Source: Intrasporangiaceae bacterium (GTDB lineage: Bacteria; Actinomycetota; Actinomycetes; Actinomycetales; Dermatophilaceae). From it: a stretch of 13,816 nt of DNA. The notes under the pieces were generated by a model. The model worked only from the letters and a program-made list of their open reading frames with translations. It ran no database searches and was not told the DNA's origin. The stretch is taken from positions 1-13,816 of the forward strand of contig JAAYSB010000355.1 in NCBI GenBank assembly GCA_012518475.1, read 5' to 3'. The first letter of the stretch is position 1. Each line of letters begins with the position of its first letter. Shown in pieces: positions 5,673-13,706 of the stretch. Made by a program: the position numbers and the translations under genes.

Positions 5673-6841
5673 ACCTTGCGGGTCCGCTCGGCGATGGCCG
5701 CCCAGCTGAAGTGCTCGACAGCCCGCTCCCTACCGGCGCGACCGTACTCCCGAGCCCGCTCCTCGTCGGAGACTGCCTCGACGAGCGCGTCGCCGAGGTC
5801 CTTGACGAACTTCTCCGGGTCGACCGGGGTGCCGGTACCGTCCTGGACCTGCTCGATGGGCACGAGCCAGCCGGTCTCCCCGTCGACGACCACCTCCGGG
5901 ATCCCGCCCGTGGCGGTGGCGACGACAGCGACCTCGCAGGCCATCGCCTCGAGATTGACGATGCCGAGCGGTTCATAGACCGAGGGGCAGGCGAACACGG
6001 TCGAGCCGGACAGCAGGGCGATGACCTCGTGACGGGGCAGCATCTCACCGATCCAGACGACCCCGTCGCGTTCGGCCTTGAGCTCGTCGATGAGGCCCTT
6101 CACCTCGGCCTTGATCTCCGGGGTGTCGGGGGCGCCGGCGCACAGGATGAGCTGGACCTCCGGGGGCAGGGCCCGGGCCGCGCGCAGGAAGTACGGCAGC
6201 CCCTTCTGCCGGGTGATCCGGCCGACGAAGATCACTGCCGGACGGTCCGGGTCGACGCCGTGCTTGCGCAGCACGTCCGGGTCCTCGACCCTCGACCAGA
6301 GCTCGCTGTCGATGCCGTTGTGGACGACGTGGACCTTGGCTTCGTCGATGTCGGGATAGGACCGCAGGATGTCCTTGCGCATCCCGTCACTGACGGCGAT
6401 GACCCCCGCGGCCGCCTCGTAGGCGGTCTTCTCGATCCACGAAGAGACGCGATAGCCACCCCCGAGCTGCTCGGCCTTCCACGGCCGCAGCGGCTCGAGG
6501 CTGTGGGCGGTGATCACGTGCGGCATCCCGCCGAGCAGGCTGGCGACGTGGCCGGCGAAGTTCGCGTACCAGGTGTGGGAGTGCACCAGGTCGGCCCCCT
6601 CGGTGTCCGCGGCGATCGCGAGGTCGACCCCCATCGTCTGCAGCGCGCCGTTGGCGTCGCTGAGCTCGGCAAGGTCGGGGTATGCGGTCGTCCCCTCCTC
6701 GTCCCGCTCGGCCCCGAAGCAGCGGACCCGGACGTCGGTATCGGCGACCTCCCTGAGGGCTCGGACGAGCTCGGCTGCATGGACCCCCGCTCCTCCGTAG
6801 ATCGCGGGCGGGTACTCCTTGGTCAGCACGTCGATGCGCAT
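5636..6841 (-). CDS. glgA: Actinobacterial GlgA-type glycogen/alpha-maltose-1-phosphate synthase (GT4)
   Basis: Glycosyltransferase family 4 enzyme of 401 residues. It uses ADP-glucose either to extend an alpha-1,4-glucan or, as shown for mycobacterial GlgM (Rv1212c), to make alpha-maltose-1-phosphate for the GlgE pathway. The N-terminal domain has KEYPPAIYGGAGVHAAEL (8-25) and VHSHTWYANFAGH (86-98). The C-terminal domain has FVGRITRQKGLPYFL (205-219) with Arg208 and Lys213 for the nucleotide phosphates, and the EX7E motif Glu290/Glu298 in YEPLGIVNLEAM. The length matches the roughly 390-residue actinobacterial type and not the longer E. coli GT5 GlgA. The ATG at 6841 follows TAGCCT by seven bases, suggesting a leaderless mRNA. 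It diverges from glgC, as in mycobacteria. Which of the two products dominates here cannot be decided from sequence. Confidence 0.93.
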   Translation of the reverse strand: MRIDVLTKEYPPAIYGGAGVHAAELVRALREVADTDVRVRCFGAERDEEGTTAYPDLAELSDANGALQTMGVDLAIAADTEGADLVHSHTWYANFAGHVASLLGGMPHVITAHSLEPLRPWKAEQLGGGYRVSSWIEKTAYEAAAGVIAVSDGMRKDILRSYPDIDEAKVHVVHNGIDSELWSRVEDPDVLRKHGVDPDRPAVIFVGRITRQKGLPYFLRAARALPPEVQLILCAGAPDTPEIKAEVKGLIDELKAERDGVVWIGEMLPRHEVIALLSGSTVFACPSVYEPLGIVNLEAMACEVAVVATATGGIPEVVVDGETGWLVPIEQVQDGTGTPVDPEKFVKDLGDALVEAVSDEERAREYGRAGRERAVEHFSWAAIAERTRKVYEEVLRGWAAK

Positions 6842-6946
6842 ACCGCTCAGGCTAGTCGGTCTTCCACCGGCAGGTCCGCGGGCGTGCGCGGTCGCGTGAG
6901 CGAGACCTCACTGTCGTTTGTCCGCACGTTTCAGTAGGTTGGGGGT
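6842..6946. promoter_or_regulatory. Divergent glgA/glgC promoter region
   Basis: This 105-bp region separates the divergent starts. Toward glgA, TAGCCT (6854-6849, minus) lies seven bases before the ATG at 6841. Toward glgC, TAGGTT (6935-6940) lies six bases before the ATG at 6947, with CTGTCG (6911-6916) as a possible -35 at 18 bp. Both fit leaderless initiation. No clear operator palindrome was seen between them. Confidence 0.55.
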
Positions 6947-8197
6947 ATGAGCCGCGCGAAGGAGCCGAACGTACTCGCCATTGTCCTGGCCGGTGGGGAG
7001 GGCAAGCGGCTGATGCCGCTGACAGCCGATCGAGCCAAGCCCGCTGTCCCGTTCGGGGGGATCTATCGGCTCATCGACTTCGCCCTCTCGAACGTCGTCA
7101 ACAGCGGCTACCGGAAGGTCATCGTCCTCACCCAGTACAAGTCCCACTCGCTGGACCGCCACATCACGAAGACCTGGCGGATGTCGACCATGCTCGGCAA
7201 CTACATCGCCGCCATCCCGGCGCAACAGCGAGTCGACAAGAACTGGTACCTCGGCAGTGCCGACGCGATCTTCCAGAGCCTGAACATCCTCGACGACGAG
7301 CGACCCGACTATGTCGTCGTCGTCGGGGCGGACCACGTGTACCGGATGGACTTCTCGGACATGGTTCGCCAGCACATCGACACCGGTGCGGGAGTGACCG
7401 TCGCCGCCATCCGCCAGCCGATCGGCCTGGCCGACCAGTTCGGCGTCATCGAGGTCGACGACGCCGATCCGCTGAAGATCGCCGCCTTCCGGGAGAAGCC
7501 GACCGATGCCAAGGGCCTGCCCGACTCACCCGAGGAGGTCCTCGCCTCGATGGGCAACTACGTCTTCGACGCCGAGGTGCTGCGTGAGGCGGTCACCCGC
7601 GACCACGACCTCGAGGGCAGCAAGCACGACATGGGCGGCGACATCGTCCCGGCGTTCGTTCAGCAGGACAGCGCATACGTCTACGACTTCATCAGCAACG
7701 ACGTCCCCGGCTCGACCGACCGCGACCGGGACTACTGGAGAGACGTCGGGACGATCGACTCGTACTACGACGCCCACATGGATCTCATCGCCATCCACCC
7801 GATCTTCAATCTCTACAACTTCGACTGGCCGATCCTCACCAGCTACGGCCCCTACCCGCCGGCGAAGTTCGTCCACGGTGTCCAGGGCCGGGTCGGTGAG
7901 GCGCTCAACTCCGCGATCTCCCCAGGAGTCGTCATCTCCGGAGCCCGGGTTCACTCCTCGGTCATCTCCCCGAACGTCCGCGTGCACAGCTATGCGGTCG
8001 TCGACGACTCCGTGATCATGGACGGCGTCGAGGTCGGCCGCAACTGCCAGGTGCGCCGGGCGATCATCGACAAGAGCGTCGTCGTCCCCCCGAACACCCG
8101 GATCGGGTATGACCAGGAGGAGGACCGGGCCCGCGGCTTCGAGGTCACCGAGAGCGGCCTGACCGTCGTCGGCAAGGGATACCGGTTCCCGCACTGA
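6947..8197 (+). CDS. glgC: Glucose-1-phosphate adenylyltransferase (ADP-glucose pyrophosphorylase)
   Basis: Converts glucose-1-phosphate and ATP into ADP-glucose and pyrophosphate, the committed step of bacterial glycogen and alpha-glucan synthesis, in the cytosol. The 416-residue length is normal. The nucleotidyltransferase domain has AGGEGKRLMPLT (15-26), KPAVPFGG (31-38), YLGSADA (101-107) and GADHVY (127-132, with the metal-binding Asp). The C-terminal part from about 300 fits the left-handed beta-helix, with hexapeptide-like stretches such as ISPGVVISGARVHSSVISPNV. The ATG at 6947 lies six bases past TAGGTT and lacks a good Shine-Dalgarno, so a leaderless transcript is likely. Its product is the substrate of the divergently encoded GlgA. 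Allosteric control by sugar phosphates is expected from the family and not shown here. Confidence 0.97.
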   Translation: MSRAKEPNVLAIVLAGGEGKRLMPLTADRAKPAVPFGGIYRLIDFALSNVVNSGYRKVIVLTQYKSHSLDRHITKTWRMSTMLGNYIAAIPAQQRVDKNWYLGSADAIFQSLNILDDERPDYVVVVGADHVYRMDFSDMVRQHIDTGAGVTVAAIRQPIGLADQFGVIEVDDADPLKIAAFREKPTDAKGLPDSPEEVLASMGNYVFDAEVLREAVTRDHDLEGSKHDMGGDIVPAFVQQDSAYVYDFISNDVPGSTDRDRDYWRDVGTIDSYYDAHMDLIAIHPIFNLYNFDWPILTSYGPYPPAKFVHGVQGRVGEALNSAISPGVVISGARVHSSVISPNVRVHSYAVVDDSVIMDGVEVGRNCQVRRAIIDKSVVVPPNTRIGYDQEEDRARGFEVTESGLTVVGKGYRFPH

Positions 8198-8299
8198 TCT
8201 CGCCCACAGGGCCCCCGCGCAGACAGCGCCGATGGGGTATGCGCACGTCGGCTGAGACAGCCCGCTGGTCGCGCGCAGGGATCGTCTAGGCTCGACGCC
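8198..8299. other. Intergenic region glgC-serB
   Basis: This 102-bp gap holds one copy of GGGTATGCG (8235-8243) and the serB -10 candidate near its right end. I see no convincing stem-loop terminator for glgC. A short GCCGA/TCGGC inverted pair near 8229-8253 has a 15-base loop and is too weak to call. Confidence 0.4.
8287..8292 (+). promoter_or_regulatory. Candidate -10 box for leaderless serB-cphB mRNA
   Basis: TAGGCT fits TANNNT and ends seven bases before the GTG at 8300. No Shine-Dalgarno sequence precedes that GTG, which supports initiation at the start codon. The -35 region is unclear. Confidence 0.5.
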
Positions 8300-9541
8300 G
8301 TGGCCGATCCGAACCGCGAACCGACCGCCGCGACCCCGACCCTGCTGGCGACGCTGAGTGGCCCGGATCGCACGGGGGTCTCGAGCCACATCTTCGCGCG
8401 CCTGGGAGACCTGCCGGTCGAGGTCCTCGACGTCGAGCAGGTCGTCGTGCGGGGCCACCTCACGCTCGCGCTGCTGCTCTCCGCCGGTGACAACGCCGAC
8501 GACGTGGCCGAGCGCATCGTGGCCGCCGGAGCCGACCTCGGAATGGCTGTGACCACCCAGCCGGGCACCGGTGACTCGCACCGGGCGAGCCGCACCGGCC
8601 GGGCAGCAGTCACCGTCCTCGGGGCGCCTCTCACCGGGCAGGCCTTCGGTGCCGTCACCGGGGTCGTGGCCGCGACGGGAGCCAACATCGACCGCATCCT
8701 GCGCCTGTCCCGCTATCCGGTGACGACGATCGAGTTCGACGTCTCCGGTGCCGACGTGCCGACGCTGCGCGCCGAGCTCGCCGCCGTGTCCGTCCGGGAA
8801 GGTGTCGACGTCGCCGTCTCCCCCTCCGGCCTGGCCCGCCGCGGTCGCCGGCTCGTCGTCCTCGATGTCGACTCGACACTCATCCAGGACGAGGTCATCG
8901 AGCTGCTCGCCGCCAAGGCAGGCCGCGAGGAGGAGGTCCGCGCAGTCACCGAGTCCGCGATGCGGGGCGAGCTCGACTTCGCTGAGAGCCTGCGCGAGCG
9001 GGTCGCCGTCCTCGAAGGTCTGCCGGAGCGGGTTCTCGACGAGGTGTCCCGCGAGGTCCGGTTGACCCCGGGCGCCAGGACACTCGTGCGGACCCTGCAC
9101 CGGCTCGGCTACACAGTCGCCCTCGTCAGTGGTGGCTTCACACCCATCGTCGAGGCCATCGCCGCGGATCTGGGCATCGTCCACGTCCGGGCCAACATGC
9201 TCGAGGTGGTCGACGGTCACCTCACCGGCCGGGTCACCGGCACGATCGTCGATCGGGCCGGCAAGGCGACCGCTCTGCGCGAGTTCGCCGCAGCAGAGGG
9301 CCTGCCGCTGTCCAGGACAGTGGCCATCGGCGACGGCGCCAACGACCTCGACATGCTCCAGGCCGCAGGGTTCGGTGTCGCGTTCAACGCCAAACCTGTT
9401 GTCCGCGAGCAGGCACATACCTCGGTCAACGTCCCCTATCTCGACACCGTCCTCTTCCTGCTCGGCATCGCCCGGGAGGAGATCGAGGAGGCCGACCTGC
9501 TCGACACGAGCAAGCCCATCGAAGGAGCCGCGTCCGCATGA
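8300..9541 (+). CDS. serB: Phosphoserine phosphatase with N-terminal ACT domains
   Basis: HAD-superfamily phosphatase that removes phosphate from O-phospho-L-serine in the last step of serine synthesis. It has 413 residues, close to the mycobacterial SerB2 type (about 409). Residues 12-90 and about 102-175 look like two ACT domains; the first contains LSGPDRTGVSSHIFARLGDL (19-38). The phosphatase domain has motif I LDVDST (188-193, nucleophile Asp189 and general acid Asp191), motif II Ser277 in VSGG, a motif III lysine (probably Lys322), and GDGAND (344-349) for Mg binding. The start is GTG at 8300, seven bases after TAGGCT. The TGA overlaps the ATG of the next gene (ATGA at 9538-9541), indicating translational coupling with the cyanophycinase-family gene. 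ACT domains suggest amino-acid feedback; the ligand is not shown by sequence. Confidence 0.95.
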   Translation: MADPNREPTAATPTLLATLSGPDRTGVSSHIFARLGDLPVEVLDVEQVVVRGHLTLALLLSAGDNADDVAERIVAAGADLGMAVTTQPGTGDSHRASRTGRAAVTVLGAPLTGQAFGAVTGVVAATGANIDRILRLSRYPVTTIEFDVSGADVPTLRAELAAVSVREGVDVAVSPSGLARRGRRLVVLDVDSTLIQDEVIELLAAKAGREEEVRAVTESAMRGELDFAESLRERVAVLEGLPERVLDEVSREVRLTPGARTLVRTLHRLGYTVALVSGGFTPIVEAIAADLGIVHVRANMLEVVDGHLTGRVTGTIVDRAGKATALREFAAAEGLPLSRTVAIGDGANDLDMLQAAGFGVAFNAKPVVREQAHTSVNVPYLDTVLFLLGIAREEIEEADLLDTSKPIEGAASA

Positions 9542-10377
9542 CTGCCCAGCCGACCCTGCTCATCATCGGGGGCGCCGAGGACCGCGTGGGCCGGGCGACA
9601 CTGCTGCGACGCTTCGTCACACTGGCCGGCGGCCGGCGTTCCCGAATCGCGATCGTCCCGACGGCGTCCTCGTTCCAGCAGGAGGTGAGCGACGCATACC
9701 GGGAGGCGTTCGGCAGGCTCGGGGCGAAGGACCTGTCCGTGGTCAACCCGGGCTCGCGGGCGGACGCCCACGATCCGGCGCTCATCGCCGAGTTCGATAC
9801 CGCCACCGGCATCTTCATGTCCGGCGGAAGTCAGCTGCGGCTCAGTCAGTTCTTCCCCGGGACTCCCCTCGGCGCGGCACTCATGCGCGCGCACGCGAGA
9901 GGTGCGGTGATCGGTGGCACCAGCGCGGGGGCGTCGATCATGAGCCAGTTCATGATCTCCATGGGATCCGAGGGCACCACCCCACGGCAGCGCACGAGTC
10001 AGCTGACCGCCGGCCTCGGGCTGGTCGAGGGCGTCATCATCGACCAGCACTTCGGACAGCGGAGTCGCTACGGGAGGCTGATGTCCGTCGTCGCCAGCTC
10101 TCCGCACCTGCTCGGGATCGGCATCGACGAGAACACCGCCATCGAGGTGACGGGCAACGAGTTCACCGTCCACGGAGCCGGAGTCGTCCATGTCATCGAC
10201 GCCCGGATGGCTGTGACCGACTTCCCTGACGCCAGGGTCGGTGCCCCGATGCTCGTCTCCGGCGCGGTCGTGCACTCACTCCCGGCGGGAAGCACCTTCG
10301 ACCTCGAAGCCGTCCGGCTCAGTGGCTTCGTCGAGAAGCATCCTGATGTCGTCATCACGGCCGGCTCCCGCGGCTGA
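9538..10377 (+). CDS. cphB: Cyanophycinase-family serine peptidase (S51)
   Basis: Predicted exopeptidase of 279 residues that cleaves cyanophycin (multi-L-arginyl-poly-L-aspartate) into beta-Asp-Arg dipeptides. The nucleophile elbow GGTSAGAS places Ser129; IIDQHFGQRSRYGRL gives His171; GIGIDENTAI gives Glu198. From memory, the Synechocystis enzyme's triad is Ser132, His174 and Glu201, so spacing is conserved with a constant offset of three. The N-terminus LLIIGGAEDR is also typical. There is no signal peptide, so it is cytosolic. The ATG at 9538 overlaps the serB stop and has GAAGGAG ten bases upstream. Cyanophycin synthetase (cphA), often adjacent to cphB, is absent; a secreted protease follows instead. 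It could be an S51 relative with another isoaspartyl substrate. Confidence 0.9.
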   Translation: MTAQPTLLIIGGAEDRVGRATLLRRFVTLAGGRRSRIAIVPTASSFQQEVSDAYREAFGRLGAKDLSVVNPGSRADAHDPALIAEFDTATGIFMSGGSQLRLSQFFPGTPLGAALMRAHARGAVIGGTSAGASIMSQFMISMGSEGTTPRQRTSQLTAGLGLVEGVIIDQHFGQRSRYGRLMSVVASSPHLLGIGIDENTAIEVTGNEFTVHGAGVVHVIDARMAVTDFPDARVGAPMLVSGAVVHSLPAGSTFDLEAVRLSGFVEKHPDVVITAGSRG

Positions 10378-10546
10378 GCTCATTGGCGGCTTCTCGGCTC
10401 TGAGTTTCCCACCCCTGGGGGTGTTAGTCGAAGTGTTTACCCTTTCCTGAACTCTTTCCACGTACGTTGATCGCCAAGCGCCACTTCGTGGCGTCAGTAC
10501 GTGCGCAGTGCCGCGCATTTTGTTACCCACAGGAAAGACAGTACGA
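10378..10546 (+). promoter_or_regulatory. Promoter and leader of the subtilase gene
   Basis: This 169-bp region is AT-richer than its surroundings. It contains a hyphenated dyad CACCCC-TG-GGGGTG (10410-10423), a candidate -10 TACGTT (10463-10468) and nested inverted repeats: CACGTAC (10459-10465) with GTACGTG (10497-10503), enclosing CGCCAC-TTC-GTGGCG (10479-10493). A Shine-Dalgarno AGGAAAG (10531-10537) lies nine bases before the ATG at 10547. The left dyad could also end the serB-cphB transcript. Confidence 0.45.
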
Positions 10547-13500
10547 ATGAATCGACGACGTAGCGTCGCGCAGGCGATCGGCCTCGCGACAGCGATCCCG
10601 GCGTTGGCTCTCGGCACCGCATCAGGTGCCTGGGCGATCCCGGGCGACCCGCAGCCGGTGCCAGATGGCCTCGCCTCACAGTACGAGATCCCGAAGCCCA
10701 GCGGTCTGTCCCCAGACCTGGTCGATGCCACCGGCCGCGTAGACGTGGCCGTGACGCTCTCCGAGCCGGCCATCGGCGACCTGCTTCCCAAGGACGCCCT
10801 CAAGAACGGCAAAATTCCTTCCAAGGCCCAGCAGAAGAGCCAGCGCAACAAGGTCAAGGGCCAGCAGGACAAGTTCCTCCGCGAGGCTCGTGCCGCCGGC
10901 GGCACCGAGCTCGCCCGCACCCAGCTCGTCTCCAACCTCGTCCTGATGTCCGTGGACGCCGAGGAGCTGGCCGAGCTCGCCGAGCTGAACAACGTCCTCT
11001 CGGTCAAGGGCATCGGACGCTACGAGACGCACGAGCCGGTCACGGCTGAGGAGCCCGTCTCCGGCAGCCTTGCCCAGGCCCTCGACTACCTCGAGGTCAC
11101 CCCGGTCCACGAGGCCGGCATCGACGGCACCGGTGTGCGCGTCGCGGTCCTCGACTCCGGCATCGACTACACCCACGTCAACCTCGGCGGACCAGGCACG
11201 ACCGACGTCGTGGACACGTGCTTCGCCCAGGCCGACGAGGCCCCGACCGGCATCTGTGCTGAGCTCTTCGGCCCGGACGCCCCGAAGGTCAAGGGCGGCT
11301 ACGACTTCGTCGGCGACCAATGGGGAGTCGACGACGCTCCGCTCCTGCCGGACCCCAACCCGATCGACAGCGGCCCGGCGGGCGGCCACGGCACCTCCGT
11401 CGCCGACATCATCGCCGGTCGCTCCACGGACGGAGCGCATCAGGGCATCGCGCCGGGCGCCGACCTCTATGCGGTCAAGGTCTGCTCGTCGGTCTCCACC
11501 TCGTGCAGTGGCGTGGCCATGCTCCAGGGTCTGGAGTGGGCGCTCGACCCGAACGGTGACGGCGACGTCTCCGACGCGGTCGACATCGTCAACATGTCTC
11601 TCGGTGCGTCCTACGGTCAGGAGCAGGACGACTCCGTGCTCGCGACGAACAACCTCGTCAACGCGGGCGTCGTCGTCGTCGCCTCGGCGGGCAACTCGGC
11701 TGACCGGCCGTTCATCCTCGGCTCGCCCTCCTCGGCCGATGGCGCGATCAGCGTCGCGCAGACGGCTCTGCCCGACGACCTGCAGTGGGTCATCGAGACG
11801 AGCATCGACCGGACGATCAACAACGCCGTCCACATGCCGTGGTCGCCCGCCCCGACCGGACTGATGAGCGCCCAGCTCGCCCGCCCGACCGACACCGGCG
11901 GCATCGGCTGCTCCCCGGAGGCGTTCGCGACCTTCCCCGACGGTGCCATCGCGCTCATCCAGCGTGGCACGTGCAACATCTCCGACAAGGCTGTCTTCGC
12001 ACAGGATGCCGGAGCCATTGCGGCGATCATCTACAACAACACTCCGGGCGACCCGCCGAGCTTCAGCTTCGGTAGCGCCGTGCCGGTCGTCATCCCGACC
12101 TTCAGCATCTCGCAGGCTGACGGTCAGGCTCTGGCGAACGCGATGGCCACGGCACAGGTCACCGCGACCCTCGACCCTGAGGCGGCAATCCCTCTGGCGA
12201 ACACCATCGTCGGCACCTCGAGCCGTGGCCCGTCCACGGGCACCTACCTCGCCAAGCCCGACATCGGCGCCCCCGGCGCGTGGCTGGCGGCGGACACCCA
12301 GACCGGCACCGAGATGTCGAACTTCGGTGGCACCTCCGGTGCGGCCCCCGTCGTCTCCGGTGTTGCGGCGCTCGTCCTCCAGGCTCACCCGAACGCCACC
12401 CCGCTCGAGGTCAAGGCCCGACTCCTCAACGGCGCGGACAACGGCAACCAGACCCCGGCATCGTCCGGCTGGTACGGCACCCCCATCTCTCGTGTCGGTG
12501 CCGGCGAGGTCCGCGCCTACGCCTCTGTCTTCAACGACGGCTGGTTGAGTGTCTCGGGCTATGGCGGCAACGTCGGTCTCGGCATCCCGTCGGTCACGAC
12601 GAAGAACGACCGCTTCCAGGTCGAGCTCGTCCTGAGCAACACCTCGGGGAAGGCCAAGACCTATAACCTCGAGGCCGGCTTCCGGGATCAGGCCGACCGG
12701 GCCTCCGGTGCGGTCAAGTGGCAGCTCTCCCCGTCCTCGGTGAAGATTCCGGCCGGAAAGACCAAGACGGTCAAGGTCAGCGTCACCATCGACGGCAACA
12801 AGCTCCCCGACTGGCCGTTCAACGAGGTCGGCACCATCGGTGACGGCGCTGCTCTCAACGCCCCTGAGTACGACGGCTATCTCATCGCCACCTCCGGTGA
12901 CGAGGAGCTGCACATCGGCTGGACGGTCCTGCCCAAGAAGGCCGCTGACGTCAGCGTCCAGGGCAAGCCGAAGGTCAAGAAGGGCACAGTCGACATCACG
13001 CTGCGCAACGACTCAAAGGTCGCTGACGGTGTCTCGGAGGTCTACCACCTCACCGGCACCAGCCCGGAGCTGCCGAACGGCGGCCCCGGGGAGCAGGGCA
13101 GCAACGAGGTCATCGTCGACCTGGCAGCGGCCGGCGTCTACGCCGATGGCGGCATCGTCCAGTTCGCGATCGCCAGCCACGACCGCTACACCAACCTGAC
13201 CTACCCGGTCGAGTACGACGTCTACGTGGACACCAACAACGACGGCGAAGACGACTACGTGGTCTACAACGTGGAGAGCGGTGGCTTCGCAGCTAGCGGC
13301 CAGTCCTTGGTTGCCGTAGCGAACCTCAATGCGGGAGGCGCGGCTGCCTACTACTACACCGGTGGCGGCTTCGACTCCTCGATGATGGTGCTGGCCGTTC
13401 CGGCGAGTGCGCTCGGCATCGCCGCAGGTCAGATGTTCTCCTTCGACGTCTACGCGTTCGACAACTACTTCACCGGCGCCATGACCGACGCCATCGAGGA

Positions 13501-13687
13501 CATGTCGTTCACGTACGGGCAGCCGGAGTACCTGGTCGACGACTACATCGAGGTTCCGAAGAACGGCAAGGCCACCCTCACGGCCACCGTCAACGAGGAC
13601 GCCGGTGAGTCCACCCAGACCGGCCTGCTGCTGCGCCACCTCAGCGCGGCGACGGACGACTGGGAGATCGTCACCCTGAACCCGTAA
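10547..13687 (+). CDS. Secreted subtilisin-like serine protease (S8) with PA-domain insert
   Basis: Extracellular endopeptidase of 1046 residues. The signal peptide has a basic start (MNRRRS), a hydrophobic core, and a likely cleavage after Ala30 (AWA|IPG). A propeptide covers about 60-165; VLMSVDAEELAELAEL fits an I9-type inhibitor fold. The S8 domain has Asp203 in VLDSGID, His281 in GGHGTS, oxyanion Asn383 in SAGNSA, and Ser597 in GGTSGAAP. A PA insert at about 450-542 includes FPDGAIALIQRGTCNISDKA. After about 660 comes an Fn3-like region (to about 760), then beta-rich segments; DTNNDGEDD at 895-903 resembles a calcium-binding loop. There is no LPXTG anchor, so it is probably released. The ATG at 10547 has AGGAAAG nine bases upstream; an in-frame GTG at 10508 lacks such a site and would spoil the signal peptide. 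Substrate and biological role are unknown. Confidence 0.93.
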   Translation: MNRRRSVAQAIGLATAIPALALGTASGAWAIPGDPQPVPDGLASQYEIPKPSGLSPDLVDATGRVDVAVTLSEPAIGDLLPKDALKNGKIPSKAQQKSQRNKVKGQQDKFLREARAAGGTELARTQLVSNLVLMSVDAEELAELAELNNVLSVKGIGRYETHEPVTAEEPVSGSLAQALDYLEVTPVHEAGIDGTGVRVAVLDSGIDYTHVNLGGPGTTDVVDTCFAQADEAPTGICAELFGPDAPKVKGGYDFVGDQWGVDDAPLLPDPNPIDSGPAGGHGTSVADIIAGRSTDGAHQGIAPGADLYAVKVCSSVSTSCSGVAMLQGLEWALDPNGDGDVSDAVDIVNMSLGASYGQEQDDSVLATNNLVNAGVVVVASAGNSADRPFILGSPSSADGAISVAQTALPDDLQWVIETSIDRTINNAVHMPWSPAPTGLMSAQLARPTDTGGIGCSPEAFATFPDGAIALIQRGTCNISDKAVFAQDAGAIAAIIYNNTPGDPPSFSFGSAVPVVIPTFSISQADGQALANAMATAQVTATLDPEAAIPLANTIVGTSSRGPSTGTYLAKPDIGAPGAWLAADTQTGTEMSNFGGTSGAAPVVSGVAALVLQAHPNATPLEVKARLLNGADNGNQTPASSGWYGTPISRVGAGEVRAYASVFNDGWLSVSGYGGNVGLGIPSVTTKNDRFQVELVLSNTSGKAKTYNLEAGFRDQADRASGAVKWQLSPSSVKIPAGKTKTVKVSVTIDGNKLPDWPFNEVGTIGDGAALNAPEYDGYLIATSGDEELHIGWTVLPKKAADVSVQGKPKVKKGTVDITLRNDSKVADGVSEVYHLTGTSPELPNGGPGEQGSNEVIVDLAAAGVYADGGIVQFAIASHDRYTNLTYPVEYDVYVDTNNDGEDDYVVYNVESGGFAASGQSLVAVANLNAGGAAAYYYTGGGFDSSMMVLAVPASALGIAAGQMFSFDVYAFDNYFTGAMTDAIEDMSFTYGQPEYLVDDYIEVPKNGKATLTATVNEDAGESTQTGLLLRHLSAATDDWEIVTLNP

Positions 13688-13706
13688 GGATTCAGCCAAC
13701 CCACAA

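Noticed and set aside
7526..9418. A 630-codon open frame on the minus strand opposite glgC and serB
   Set aside because: It crosses two well-supported genes, is rich in Asp/Arg/Gly/Val without domain motifs, and follows from GC-rich third positions on the other strand.
10508..10546. GTG at 10508 as the subtilase start
   Set aside because: It lacks a Shine-Dalgarno site and would add 13 residues before the signal peptide. The ATG at 10547 has AGGAAAG at good spacing.
10378..10546. Riboswitch upstream of the subtilase (for example a c-di-AMP class)
   Set aside because: Hairpins are present, but I could not match the conserved sequence blocks of any riboswitch class.
10547..10640. Tat signal peptide on the subtilase
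   Set aside because: MNRRRSVAQ has adjacent arginines but lacks the rest of the S-R-R-x-F-L-K pattern; a Sec signal explains it better.
10676..12913. A 745-codon open frame on the minus strand opposite the subtilase gene
   Set aside because: The plus-strand frame has a full signal peptide, catalytic residues and a terminator. The opposite frame is low-complexity and has no recognisable fold.
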